DNA from: Sergeia podlipaevii
Lineage: Eukaryota; Euglenozoa; Kinetoplastea; Trypanosomatida; Trypanosomatidae
Assembly (NCBI GenBank): GCA_030849805.1
Contig: JASANZ010001768.1
Location: 1-14,441, forward strand
Length of the DNA stretch: 14,441 nucleotides
Direction of reading: 5' to 3'
The notes under the pieces: model-generated
The model's input: only the letters and a program-made list of their open reading frames with translations
Told to the model about the DNA's origin: nothing
The model's database searches: none
In this document: one piece after another, positions 1-6,670 of the stretch
How positions within the stretch are numbered: the first letter of the stretch is position 1
How the letters are laid out: each line of letters opens with the position of its first letter
Made by a program: the position numbers and the translations under genes

Positions 1-481
1 CGTCTGTTTGAGTGACCCATTTTTTTTTCTCTCTTTTTCTCTCCTTCCGAGTTCTAGTTGAGGCTCTCTCTCTCTCTTACATCGCTTCCCCTTTCTGTCA
101 GTCCTCCTCAAAACAAAAAGGACGTGTATTCGCTCGTCCACATAGTTGTGATCAAAAACCGATCATCAAAGTAGACATACATTATTATTTTTTATTATTA
201 TTATTTTCCTTGCTTGTTCTCAGCACCCCCCCCCCATTTTTTTTTTTTTAAGAAATCTGTCGGTCTCATTGCTGCTGACAGTGTGCATTTAAAAAAAAAA
301 AATCACTTGGAAGGAGTTCTACTCCTCTTTTCTGTCGATTGCTGAAGCAATTCTCGCGAAGTATTCCGCGGAAGAGGCACAAAAAAAAAAGCACTATAGC
401 AGGAAATCTATATATTTATTCGCACACACGCATACATATAAGTGTTCAACATTGCCCTTTTTCTAAAGAAATATATATATA
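1..481 (+). promoter_or_regulatory. Upstream spacer and 5' leader of gene 1 with several candidate spliced-leader acceptors
   Basis: No coding region is seen here. The stretch is T-rich and holds successive polypyrimidine tracts, each followed by AG: about 18-49 (AG 50-51), 63-98 (CAG 99-101), 203-220 (CAG 221-223), 318-340 (AG 346-347) and 452-464 (AG 467-468). Any of these could be the spliced-leader acceptor of gene 1; the last would leave a 5' UTR of only 13 nt. There is a run of ten C at 226-235 directly followed by a T run at 237-249, and a poly-A stretch near 291-301. No ATG occurs on the + strand anywhere in 1-481, while CAT occurs about 12 times, which fits a leader that avoids upstream start codons. 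Which acceptor is used cannot be decided from sequence alone. Confidence 0.6.
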
Positions 482-3400
482 ATGGGTGCGGGAGGCTCTA
501 CAGAAATACGCGATACATATGATGGCACTGCCACCCCGCAGCCGCGCACGCTGATGCTTGCGAAGGGCAGCAACAGCGGCCCTTATCGCAACGGCGCCAA
601 TACGAATAGTAAAAATGGTTACCAGCAGACGCGATCCGCCGGCGTTCTCGGGGCTCCATTGAGGCTCACTGCGGAGCAGGCGGATGTGATGCAGAAAGTT
701 AATGCACGCAGGCGTCGAGCGATGGAGCAAGAGGAAGATCTTCGCGTGCTTACCCGCAACGCGGACCCCGAGAGTCTGCGTGTGCTGGATCTCATTCAGC
801 AAGCTGAGGCACTCCCTAACGCGACGAAGCCCGTGGAGAAGCTCACACTGCTTCAGCAGTGCTACCCTATCCTAAAGAAAGTACCAACAGAGCGGTTTGA
901 TCAACTTGCTATGATGGTATACCAGAAGGAAGGCGAGGTCTACCAGTCGCAAGGAGAGACAGAGAGTGCTAAGGCGACGTACACCAACGCCATCACACTA
1001 GCAGAGCAACGGGTGGCGCGTGGGGATAAGGATCTATACATGATACTCAAGCGCTACGTATTGGCAATGGTAGGGATGGCACGGATATGGTATGAGCAGC
1101 AGCGCGACACGAAGGGGTTTCAACTTGCAGACGCCAATCGCGTGCCGACTTTAGCAAAAGATGACGACGACGACGACGCCGCATCGTCCATGAGCTCGCT
1201 TGAGAGCAGTTTTTCTTCTGTTGGTAGTGTCTTTAGTATTAATCAAGCGATTCTCAAGTCCATGGCGCCGCGACAGCCAAGATCCAAAACAGGCCCCAAC
1301 TTCGCTCGAGTGAAGATGCATGCGCCACGCGTTATTGCGCAATCGCAGCTCGACACACGCGAAGACGAGTTTGTTCTTCACAGTAAAATGACGCGTGAAC
1401 TTGTCGCGGCACCGTGCGAGCTACTTCTGCTGCGCTGTTGCGAAGTCGTTGAGATTGGCCATAACTGCCAGTCTGAGCTTCTCATCCCTGCCTTGATTGA
1501 GCTTGCGTCCATCTACGAAAACCTGGGTCTCTACAGCAGAGCCCTACTGCTCGTGCGTCGCTGCTTAGGTGTGCTGTGCAACGTGTATGACTACGACCAT
1601 CCATGGGTGATCGAGCTCATGATACGGGCGGAACGCTTGAACAAACGTTTAGAGGAGCAACTGCAGAACGAAAGCGCAACTAAGATTCAGGCAACGTGGA
1701 AGATGTACAAGGCCATGCTTGAACTCGAGGACGCACTCGGCCGGCCTGTGCGGCGGCATCGATGGATTCCTCGTAAATTTCGCAACACGCCCGATATCGA
1801 TTTTATCGATGACTTTGCCAATGCACTGCCTCCTGCGCACGATGATGATGATGAAGAAAACGAGAGCCCAAGTGAAGAGAAGGGCAAACCACCGCTCAAC
1901 CACACCCCGCCGCTGCCATCTTCGCAGCAATACCAGCAGCCCAAGCCGGAAAGGATTGATCATGGAAACGGCAGTGATGACGAGGGCACTCCGTACCCTT
2001 CTGCCAACCCTCGTGACACCCCAGAGCAGCAGGAACCTACTCACACGCTGGTGGATCCGCTCCAGCTGGTCCGTGCGCCGGTCTTGTATGATCCTACCCG
2101 GAAGGAAGGTGATCCTACCACCTTCACCACGGTCGCCCCCAATGCAAAAGTGCTCGGTACGACGCAGGACACTCAGACAGACACTCACGTGCAGCAAACC
2201 CCCTTTGGAGATGTACTTACGGTCCGTACCACGACGGTCACCCGCACCATCACGGAGAACCTCCCAGTTTCAGGCCCAGAGGAAGAATGGCCTCCGCGGT
2301 GCCCGCGCTGTGAGGCGGAACTTCCGCTTCTTGAGTGCCTCAAGTGCCATCATGAGCTGCCTCCGTCACCACGCAGCTCTAGCGCCACCGAGGTTGACGA
2401 TGAAGATTTTAGTGAGGATGAGGACCCCGAAGCATCCGCAAAGGATGGCCAGCGACCAGCCGGAAAGCCCAACCATGATCATCAGCATCGCCGGCGGCAG
2501 CAGCGACCACTGCTCTGTCCATACTGTCACAGGGAGCAGCCTCTTCGTCGCTGCCAGCACTGCCTGAACAACATGCCGGGCAATGCATCCGGTGGGGGCC
2601 CACCACCCATCCCGTTCGGGTGTGAAACGTGTCCAACATGCGGAGAGGGGGTGCCACCAACCCACTGCACGTACTGCGACCGTGAGCAGCCTCCGCTACC
2701 GGCTTTTGTTGAAACCGATGAAACCGGCGCGCTGCCACGCCACTGCCCGTTCTGCTATACCACAGATGTACCCCCAGCAGAGACGCCGCTGGTGTGCACG
2801 CAATGCAGATATGTGTGTCCGCCACCACAACCGCAGGAGGACAAGCCGGAGCTGCCACCGCTAGAGTTGTGTCCGCGCTGCCAAGAACCCGTGCCTCTTG
2901 AAGAGTGCCCGCAGTGCCAACACGAACTCCCGCCACTAGGCGCGAGGAGGAGGAAAGATAGCAACACCTCAGCACCAGAGTGTCCGTATTGCGAAAGGAC
3001 GCAGCCGCAGCGGTGTTGTCCGAGTTGCCAGCACGCGCTTCTGGGTGGCGTTTCTGGTGCGGAGCCCCCAGTGTTGTCTGGGTGTGAAACGTGCCCGCAG
3101 TGCAACGAGGTGCTCCCTCCCGCGTACTGTCCGTACTGCTTGCGTGAGCAACCCCCTCTCCCAGGTCTTGACGATGATGATGCTTATGAAGCCGATGCTG
3201 AACACCCAAAAAGCAAAAGCCTACACTGTCCCTTCTGCTACGCAGTGCGGCCATCCAAGCCGCGTGCCAGCAGGCGGCCCCATCATGGCCCACAGCAGCG
3301 CCGCGAGTGTGGTCGTTGCGGCTGCCCACTGCCTCCTCTGCCTCAGCACCAGCAGGAGCAACTGCCTGCCAAGTCTGCGAGCTACCCAGCAGAGGGCAAG

Positions 3401-5236
3401 AAGCAGCCCAGCCAAAGAGCAGCGGAAAACCCAACGTCTGAGTCGGCGCCGACGCCGTGTAACTGTGTGTACTGTGGAAAGCCCCGTCCGGCACCGCGAT
3501 GCCCCAGGTGCTCGCGTCTTCAGCCTACCCACCAGCAGCAGCACCGGCCTTCTGGTGATGACTCACCAATGTCTCCTTGCTCGTGTCCGTACTGTCACGC
3601 CGAGCAACCTGCCCTGCGCTGCCCTGCATGCAAACGGCTGCAGCCTACCGCGGTGGTGCCTCCTCTCAGAAACGGACATGCCTCTACTCCCCCGCAGCAG
3701 CAGCAGCGGCCACTGTCCCCATCAGTTACTGCAACCAGTTCCGTAGCGTCGTCACACAATCCTCTTCAATGTGGCCACTGTCACAAGTCTATCCCACCCC
3801 AACGCTGCCAGAGCTGCAAGCGCCTCCAGCCGCTTGGGCTGCAGTCTGGTGCGACGAGCATCACTGGCGGCCCTCGCCACTCGCCGCAACACATTCCTGG
3901 CGTGTGTCCGTACTGCTACACACAGCAGGCACCTCGACTATGCCCTCACTGCTCGCTTCCTCTGCATGACGACGCAAGAGACCCCAACGGCGAACAAGAT
4001 GAGGAGGACCCTCGCTGGGGGGAACTGGGCGATGCGCCGTCACACACTCCACACTCTCAAGCGCCACCGCAGCAGCAGCGCTATCCAGTTCCTGAAGCAG
4101 GCGAGGGGGAGCCTGAGGAGGAGGAAGAGCTCCAGCTGGAGGAGCAGCATCCTGTGGATGGGGATGCCATAGAGTCTACCCCAGGCCTCCGCACCACGCG
4201 CGAGTACGTCATCAAGCGCACGCACATTGAGCGCACGTACTACGAAACTGAAAGCGACGAGGACGACGATGAGGAGGGGGACACCAACGACAAGGGCGAT
4301 GAGGAACTTGCTGTGGAGCGGGGGTCTAAAGTGAAAACGAGAGAGGAAGTTGAAGTGCATACAGTGGAGGTGCTAGAGCTAGACGACGACGCTCAGAAAT
4401 GGCCAGAAGAGGGCGACGATTCATCACCAACGCTAGGGCCGGAGAAACGTCAGGACACGGAAGTGGGGGTGATGAGCAAGGAACTTTCAGGCAATGGCGA
4501 GCCGGCCCAGAAGCCTGAGAACACAAAAGCAAAGAAAAATGAGAAGAAATCTAAGAAGGACAAGAAGGAGAGCCAGTCAGAGTCGCAACAGCTGGAGACA
4601 ACTGAAAGAGTCTATCGCAACGTTATTCTGGAGGACGGCGATGACGAAGAAATAAAAGAACTGCTGAGAGAAGTGCAAGAGCTTGAGAGGGAGCACGAGG
4701 AGCTACTACTCGCGAACAACAATAGCAACAACATGGAAGAAGATCTTGACGTCAGCGCCGAAAACGCACCCGCACTTGGCAACAGCATCAGCAACAACAA
4801 CAACAACGCCCTTCCGCCAACACCGCAGAGTCACAAGAACTCCAACAGCATTGCGGGGACTCCACCTGTGTTGCTACAGCGCATGAGCACGTCAGGGTCG
4901 CAGGTAATTTCCATTTCCGGTGACGATGGCACCGTCGTCACGCATGAGGTGCAGCACCTCAAGAACGGAAGGCGTACCATCACACATACAACAACGCGTA
5001 GAAGCACGCAAGAGGACACCCCTGCCACGTATTCGGTCTCTCAAACTCCCAGGGAGTCAAAGTCACCCAGTACATCGCTGCCGCGAGGCGGAGGGGCGGA
5101 TGCCACTACGACGGTGAAACCTGTATTGAGCAGTACGGATCATGTAAAGGGCACTCTACCTGCCATTTCACGCTTCGAAAAACGAAGGGGGAAAGCAGAA
5201 CAAATCAAAGAAAAAGAAGTAGAAGATAGCATATGA
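482..5236 (+). CDS. Large TPR/IQ protein with a twelve-module CxxC zinc-ribbon-like array and a myristoylation-type N-terminus (unrecognised family)
   Basis: This is an intronless 1584-residue ORF. The start is the first ATG after an in-frame TAA at 464-466. I do not recognise the protein. Seen in order: the N-terminus MGAGGSTE fits the N-myristoylation pattern (Gly2, Ser6) with no nearby Cys for palmitoylation; helical TPR-like segments lie at about 118-180 and 334-376, the second resembling the kinesin-light-chain type and ending YDYDHP; a degenerate IQ-like motif KIQATWKMYK is at 401-410; acidic runs lie at 227-232 and 454-459; a Thr-rich beta-like motif is at 564-592 (FGDVLTVRTTTVTRTITE at 575-592); twelve paired CxxC modules span 607-1157; charged beta-like segments span about 1235-1300; a Lys-rich, nuclear-signal-like run is at 1350-1362; a short Glu/Leu-rich coiled coil is at 1387-1411; a second Thr-rich segment is at 1487-1511. 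The cysteines almost certainly bind zinc structurally. TPR, IQ and many zinc ribbons suggest a scaffold, and the N-terminus suggests membrane attachment. Both are inference; no catalytic motif was seen. Confidence 0.95.
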   Translation: MGAGGSTEIRDTYDGTATPQPRTLMLAKGSNSGPYRNGANTNSKNGYQQTRSAGVLGAPLRLTAEQADVMQKVNARRRRAMEQEEDLRVLTRNADPESLRVLDLIQQAEALPNATKPVEKLTLLQQCYPILKKVPTERFDQLAMMVYQKEGEVYQSQGETESAKATYTNAITLAEQRVARGDKDLYMILKRYVLAMVGMARIWYEQQRDTKGFQLADANRVPTLAKDDDDDDAASSMSSLESSFSSVGSVFSINQAILKSMAPRQPRSKTGPNFARVKMHAPRVIAQSQLDTREDEFVLHSKMTRELVAAPCELLLLRCCEVVEIGHNCQSELLIPALIELASIYENLGLYSRALLLVRRCLGVLCNVYDYDHPWVIELMIRAERLNKRLEEQLQNESATKIQATWKMYKAMLELEDALGRPVRRHRWIPRKFRNTPDIDFIDDFANALPPAHDDDDEENESPSEEKGKPPLNHTPPLPSSQQYQQPKPERIDHGNGSDDEGTPYPSANPRDTPEQQEPTHTLVDPLQLVRAPVLYDPTRKEGDPTTFTTVAPNAKVLGTTQDTQTDTHVQQTPFGDVLTVRTTTVTRTITENLPVSGPEEEWPPRCPRCEAELPLLECLKCHHELPPSPRSSSATEVDDEDFSEDEDPEASAKDGQRPAGKPNHDHQHRRRQQRPLLCPYCHREQPLRRCQHCLNNMPGNASGGGPPPIPFGCETCPTCGEGVPPTHCTYCDREQPPLPAFVETDETGALPRHCPFCYTTDVPPAETPLVCTQCRYVCPPPQPQEDKPELPPLELCPRCQEPVPLEECPQCQHELPPLGARRRKDSNTSAPECPYCERTQPQRCCPSCQHALLGGVSGAEPPVLSGCETCPQCNEVLPPAYCPYCLREQPPLPGLDDDDAYEADAEHPKSKSLHCPFCYAVRPSKPRASRRPHHGPQQRRECGRCGCPLPPLPQHQQEQLPAKSASYPAEGKKQPSQRAAENPTSESAPTPCNCVYCGKPRPAPRCPRCSRLQPTHQQQHRPSGDDSPMSPCSCPYCHAEQPALRCPACKRLQPTAVVPPLRNGHASTPPQQQQRPLSPSVTATSSVASSHNPLQCGHCHKSIPPQRCQSCKRLQPLGLQSGATSITGGPRHSPQHIPGVCPYCYTQQAPRLCPHCSLPLHDDARDPNGEQDEEDPRWGELGDAPSHTPHSQAPPQQQRYPVPEAGEGEPEEEEELQLEEQHPVDGDAIESTPGLRTTREYVIKRTHIERTYYETESDEDDDEEGDTNDKGDEELAVERGSKVKTREEVEVHTVEVLELDDDAQKWPEEGDDSSPTLGPEKRQDTEVGVMSKELSGNGEPAQKPENTKAKKNEKKSKKDKKESQSESQQLETTERVYRNVILEDGDDEEIKELLREVQELEREHEELLLANNNSNNMEEDLDVSAENAPALGNSISNNNNNALPPTPQSHKNSNSIAGTPPVLLQRMSTSGSQVISISGDDGTVVTHEVQHLKNGRRTITHTTTRRSTQEDTPATYSVSQTPRESKSPSTSLPRGGGADATTTVKPVLSSTDHVKGTLPAISRFEKRRGKAEQIKEKEVEDSI
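833..1021 (+). other. Gene 1 N-terminal TPR-like helical region
   Basis: Residues 118-180 of gene 1 form regular amphipathic helices with a TPR-like rhythm: LLQQCYPILKKV, then AMMVYQKEGEVYQSQGETESAK, where Gly/Ala/Tyr positions fit the helix A to helix B turn, then ATYTNAITLAEQ. Residues 181-225 continue as helix before an Asp run. This reading rests on pattern alone; a profile search would settle the number of repeats. TPRs normally bind partner peptides. Confidence 0.6.
1481..1726 (+). other. Gene 1 kinesin-light-chain-type TPR followed by a degenerate IQ motif
   Basis: Residues 334-376 read as a 42-residue TPR of the kinesin-light-chain type: ALIELASIYENLGLYSRALL gives the A and B helices, and the unit closes with YDYDHPWV, like the family's xxDHPxV end. 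A further helix follows to about residue 395. At 401-410 the segment KIQATWKMYK resembles an IQ motif (Ile402-Gln403, basic at 407) but lacks the conserved Gly and the second basic residue at the expected spacing, so calmodulin or light-chain binding is possible, not assured. Confidence 0.65.
2171..2257 (+). other. Thr-rich beta-like motif, gene 1 copy
   Basis: Residues 564-592 of gene 1 carry an alternating hydrophobic/Thr pattern centred on FGDVLTVRTTTVTRTITE. A close copy sits in gene 2 (positions 7295-7381): 14 of 18 core residues are identical, and aligned Thr residues precede the core. Synonymous positions have diverged widely between the copies, so this is protein-level conservation and not a recent DNA duplication. 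The alternation suggests one or two beta strands. Function unknown. Confidence 0.8.
2300..2818 (+). repeat. CxxC array block A (modules 1-4)
   Basis: Residues 607-779 hold four modules in the order CPRC-type, CPYC-type, CETCPTC-type and CPFC-type. The same order recurs in block B, showing tandem duplication of a four-module block. Block A has a longer acidic/His-rich linker (residues 630-678) between its first and second modules. Confidence 0.85.
2870..3325 (+). repeat. CxxC array block B (modules 5-8), tandem duplicate of block A
   Basis: Residues 797-948 repeat the module order of block A. Matching segments include QHELPP against HHELPP, GCETCPQC against GCETCPTC, LREQPPLP against DREQPPLP, and HCPFCY in both. 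At DNA level only short identities remain, such as the 14-nt gggtgtgaaacgtg at 2618-2631 and 3080-3093 (462 nt apart, in frame), so the duplication is old. The last module has a longer His/Arg-rich loop (920-942). Confidence 0.85.
3458..3952 (+). repeat. CxxC array block C (modules 9-12, RLQP type)
   Basis: Residues 993-1157 hold four modules that are more like one another than like blocks A and B. Three of the four end in SRLQP or KRLQP after the second knuckle, and two begin CxCxYC. They are separated by Gln/Pro/Ser-rich linkers. This points to separate single-module expansion in this part of the array. Confidence 0.8.
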
Positions 5237-5361
5237 GCGCACCTCTCTCTCTCTGTGTGTCTGTTTATATTTATATATATATTAGGTGTGCAGGAGTATT
5301 CCTCCTCTCTTCATTTTGACTCATTTCTCTTCATTTTCTTCTTCGTTGTATTGCAATATAT

Positions 5362-5383
5362 ATAAATATATATATATATTTAT
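5362..5383. repeat. Perfect 22-nt AT palindrome in the gene 1 3' UTR
   Basis: The 22 bases are their own reverse complement (ends ATAAAT and ATTTAT around a TA run), about 125 nt after the gene 1 stop. In RNA this could form a weak hairpin or a binding site for an AU-rich-element protein. It could also be chance within a TA microsatellite. Confidence 0.6.
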
Positions 5384-5714
5384 GGTGGAACGTTCAGTGA
5401 TGCAGTTTTTGTTGCTTGCTGTTGGTTCCTTTTCATCTTAATTTATATATAGTGCGTGGTTGAGCTCTTTTCATGAGGTGTATATACATGTGAGTGTCTA
5501 TATTTCCGTTTAGATAGGTGCATAGTAGAAAGTTACTAATAATAGCGCATATATCTCTCAGAACGAAACGTGTGTTTGGAGAGGTCGAGTTCTCTCCCTA
5601 GATGAGTTCATTGTATGAGGAGAGAGAGAGAGAGAGGGTGGGTGGGGAGCAGTGAGGGGGGAAAGAGGGAGGCCTAGTCATCTTCCCCGTTGTATACTTT
5701 TGTTTTTTTATCAT

Positions 5715-5731
5715 ATTTATTTATTTATTTA
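5715..5731 (+). promoter_or_regulatory. Cluster of four overlapping AUUUA pentamers
   Basis: Four overlapping ATTTA pentamers start at 5715, 5719, 5723 and 5727, followed by a T run. Such clusters act as AU-rich instability elements in many eukaryotic 3' UTRs, and kinetoplastids regulate genes largely through 3' UTRs. A TTTA microsatellite of no function looks the same, so the regulatory call is tentative. Confidence 0.4.
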
Positions 5732-6301
5732 TTTTTTGCTGTTGAATGCATCGTGTATTTGTACTGTTTTCTTTGATGTATGTCCTCCCTCACAGAACCT
5801 CCCCTCCTCTGCCCTCTTCCATCTGTTTGTATATTGTTTGTTGCTATTATATATATATATTGTTTCTTTAGAAGCCGCATGAGTGCATGTATGTATTCGC
5901 GAAAGTTTGCCTCTTTTTTTTTTGGAGTGTGTGTATTTGTGTGTTTTGTGTAAAAGTACAAGAACGAAGAAATGAGAAAAAGAAAAGAAGAAGAAAATAA
6001 AAACAGAAAAAGTTTTTGTTTTCTTGTTTGGCGGTAGTGTTTTCGTAGAGTTGGAGCCTATGCTCATTCTTTTCTTTTCTTTATTTATTTTTTCTTCAGT
6101 TATTGTATCTTTGTGAAATCTTCATCGTTTGGCATCTCAATGTGTGTTTTCTTGATCTATAACTATGTTATTGAATAGAAAACCTGTCTTTAGAGTTTTG
6201 TTTATTAGAGTAAGCACGCTAGTGAAAGAAGCGATAGAAAAAGGGGGCGAAAAGAAATATATTCCATATATAGATATATATATTGGCAGCTCGTGAGCAT
6301 G

Positions 6302-6670
6302 GATTGCACATCTCTTATATATTAAGTGCTTCAGAGGGTGTACCTCTTTTCTATTTCTTTCTTTGCTTTCTTTTATTTTTCTATCCAAATCTTTTTTTCT
6401 GTTCTGTGCTTTATATATATATATATATAAGTATTGGTTACCTTTTTCTGTTTTGAAAGAAAAAAAAAGTAAAAGAGAGGCAGCGTTGATTAGTATTTTT
6501 GAACAACATCAAATTAGTCTGTTGTGGAACTTCAAACTGGATATTTTATCGTCAGTAATCGATAGCGCGCACGCACTGATCACCTCATCACATTAGGCTT
6601 CAGTCATTTTTAAAAAAGATACGCTAGAAGGGACACTTTTTTCAAAAAATAAAATATAAGACAGTACTAA
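6302..6670 (+). promoter_or_regulatory. Trans-splicing region and 5' leader of gene 2
   Basis: Long pyrimidine-rich stretches run over about 6342-6410, followed by a (TA)9 tract at 6412-6429. AG dinucleotides follow at 6430-6431 and at 6458-6459, the latter right after the second pyrimidine stretch CCTTTTTCTGTTTT; 6458-6459 is my preferred acceptor, giving a leader of about 211 nt. Later AGs (6595-6596, 6602-6603, 6617-6618) are alternatives. There is no ATG on the + strand over the whole interval, while CAT occurs about five times. Confidence 0.55.

Larger units (their letters stand above)
2300..3952 (+). repeat. Twelve-module CxxC...CxxC zinc-ribbon-like array within gene 1
   Basis: Residues 607-1157 contain twelve modules of the form CxxC, a loop of mostly 8-13 residues (23 in the eighth), then CxxC. 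Paired knuckles start at Cys607/619, 679/691, 714 or 717/729, 755/772, 797/809, 834/846, 868 or 871/883, 916/943, 995/1007, 1035/1047, 1097/1109 and 1142/1154. Several have an extra Cys (CETCPTC, CETCPQC, CNCVYC, CSCPYC, CRYVC, CGRCGC). The first Cys pair is often CPYC, CPRC or CPFC. Modules often end in Pro-rich tails such as ELPP, EQPPLP or RLQP. Four Cys per module fits one structural zinc each, about twelve zinc ions in all, like double zinc ribbons. Linkers are acidic, His-rich or Gln-rich and look flexible. Confidence 0.9.
5237..6301 (+). other. Gene 1 3' flank and probable 3' UTR, no gene seen
   Basis: After the gene 1 stop codon the sequence becomes T-rich with TA microsatellites and no convincing coding frame. 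It holds a polypyrimidine stretch at about 5238-5256, another at 5300-5345, a perfect AT palindrome at 5362-5383, a GA run at about 5620-5636, an AUUUA cluster at 5715-5731, and a purine-rich stretch at about 5961-6012. ATG triplets are frequent here, up to 6299-6301, unlike in the leader region that follows. The polyadenylation site of gene 1 probably falls in the distal part, since kinetoplastid poly(A) sites usually lie a few hundred bases upstream of the next acceptor. Confidence 0.55.

Noticed and set aside
1676..1726. Canonical calmodulin-binding IQ motif in gene 1
   Set aside because: Only the first half fits; the conserved Gly and second basic residue are missing, so it is called degenerate.
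1719..2567. 282-codon overlapping + strand frame inside gene 1
   Set aside because: It is an out-of-frame shadow of gene 1, Arg/Ser-rich from frame-shifted acidic and Pro/Gln codons, with no sign of a domain.
2409..3494. Long antisense open frame (361 codons) opposite the Cys array
   Set aside because: It lies wholly opposite gene 1, and the lack of stops follows from the repeated codon usage of the Cys/Pro/Gln modules. No leader signals are seen on the minus strand.
5652..5882. Hydrophobic 76-codon frame resembling a small membrane protein
   Set aside because: The hydrophobicity comes from T-rich spacer DNA (Phe/Leu/Ile/Tyr codons), including the ATTT microsatellite.
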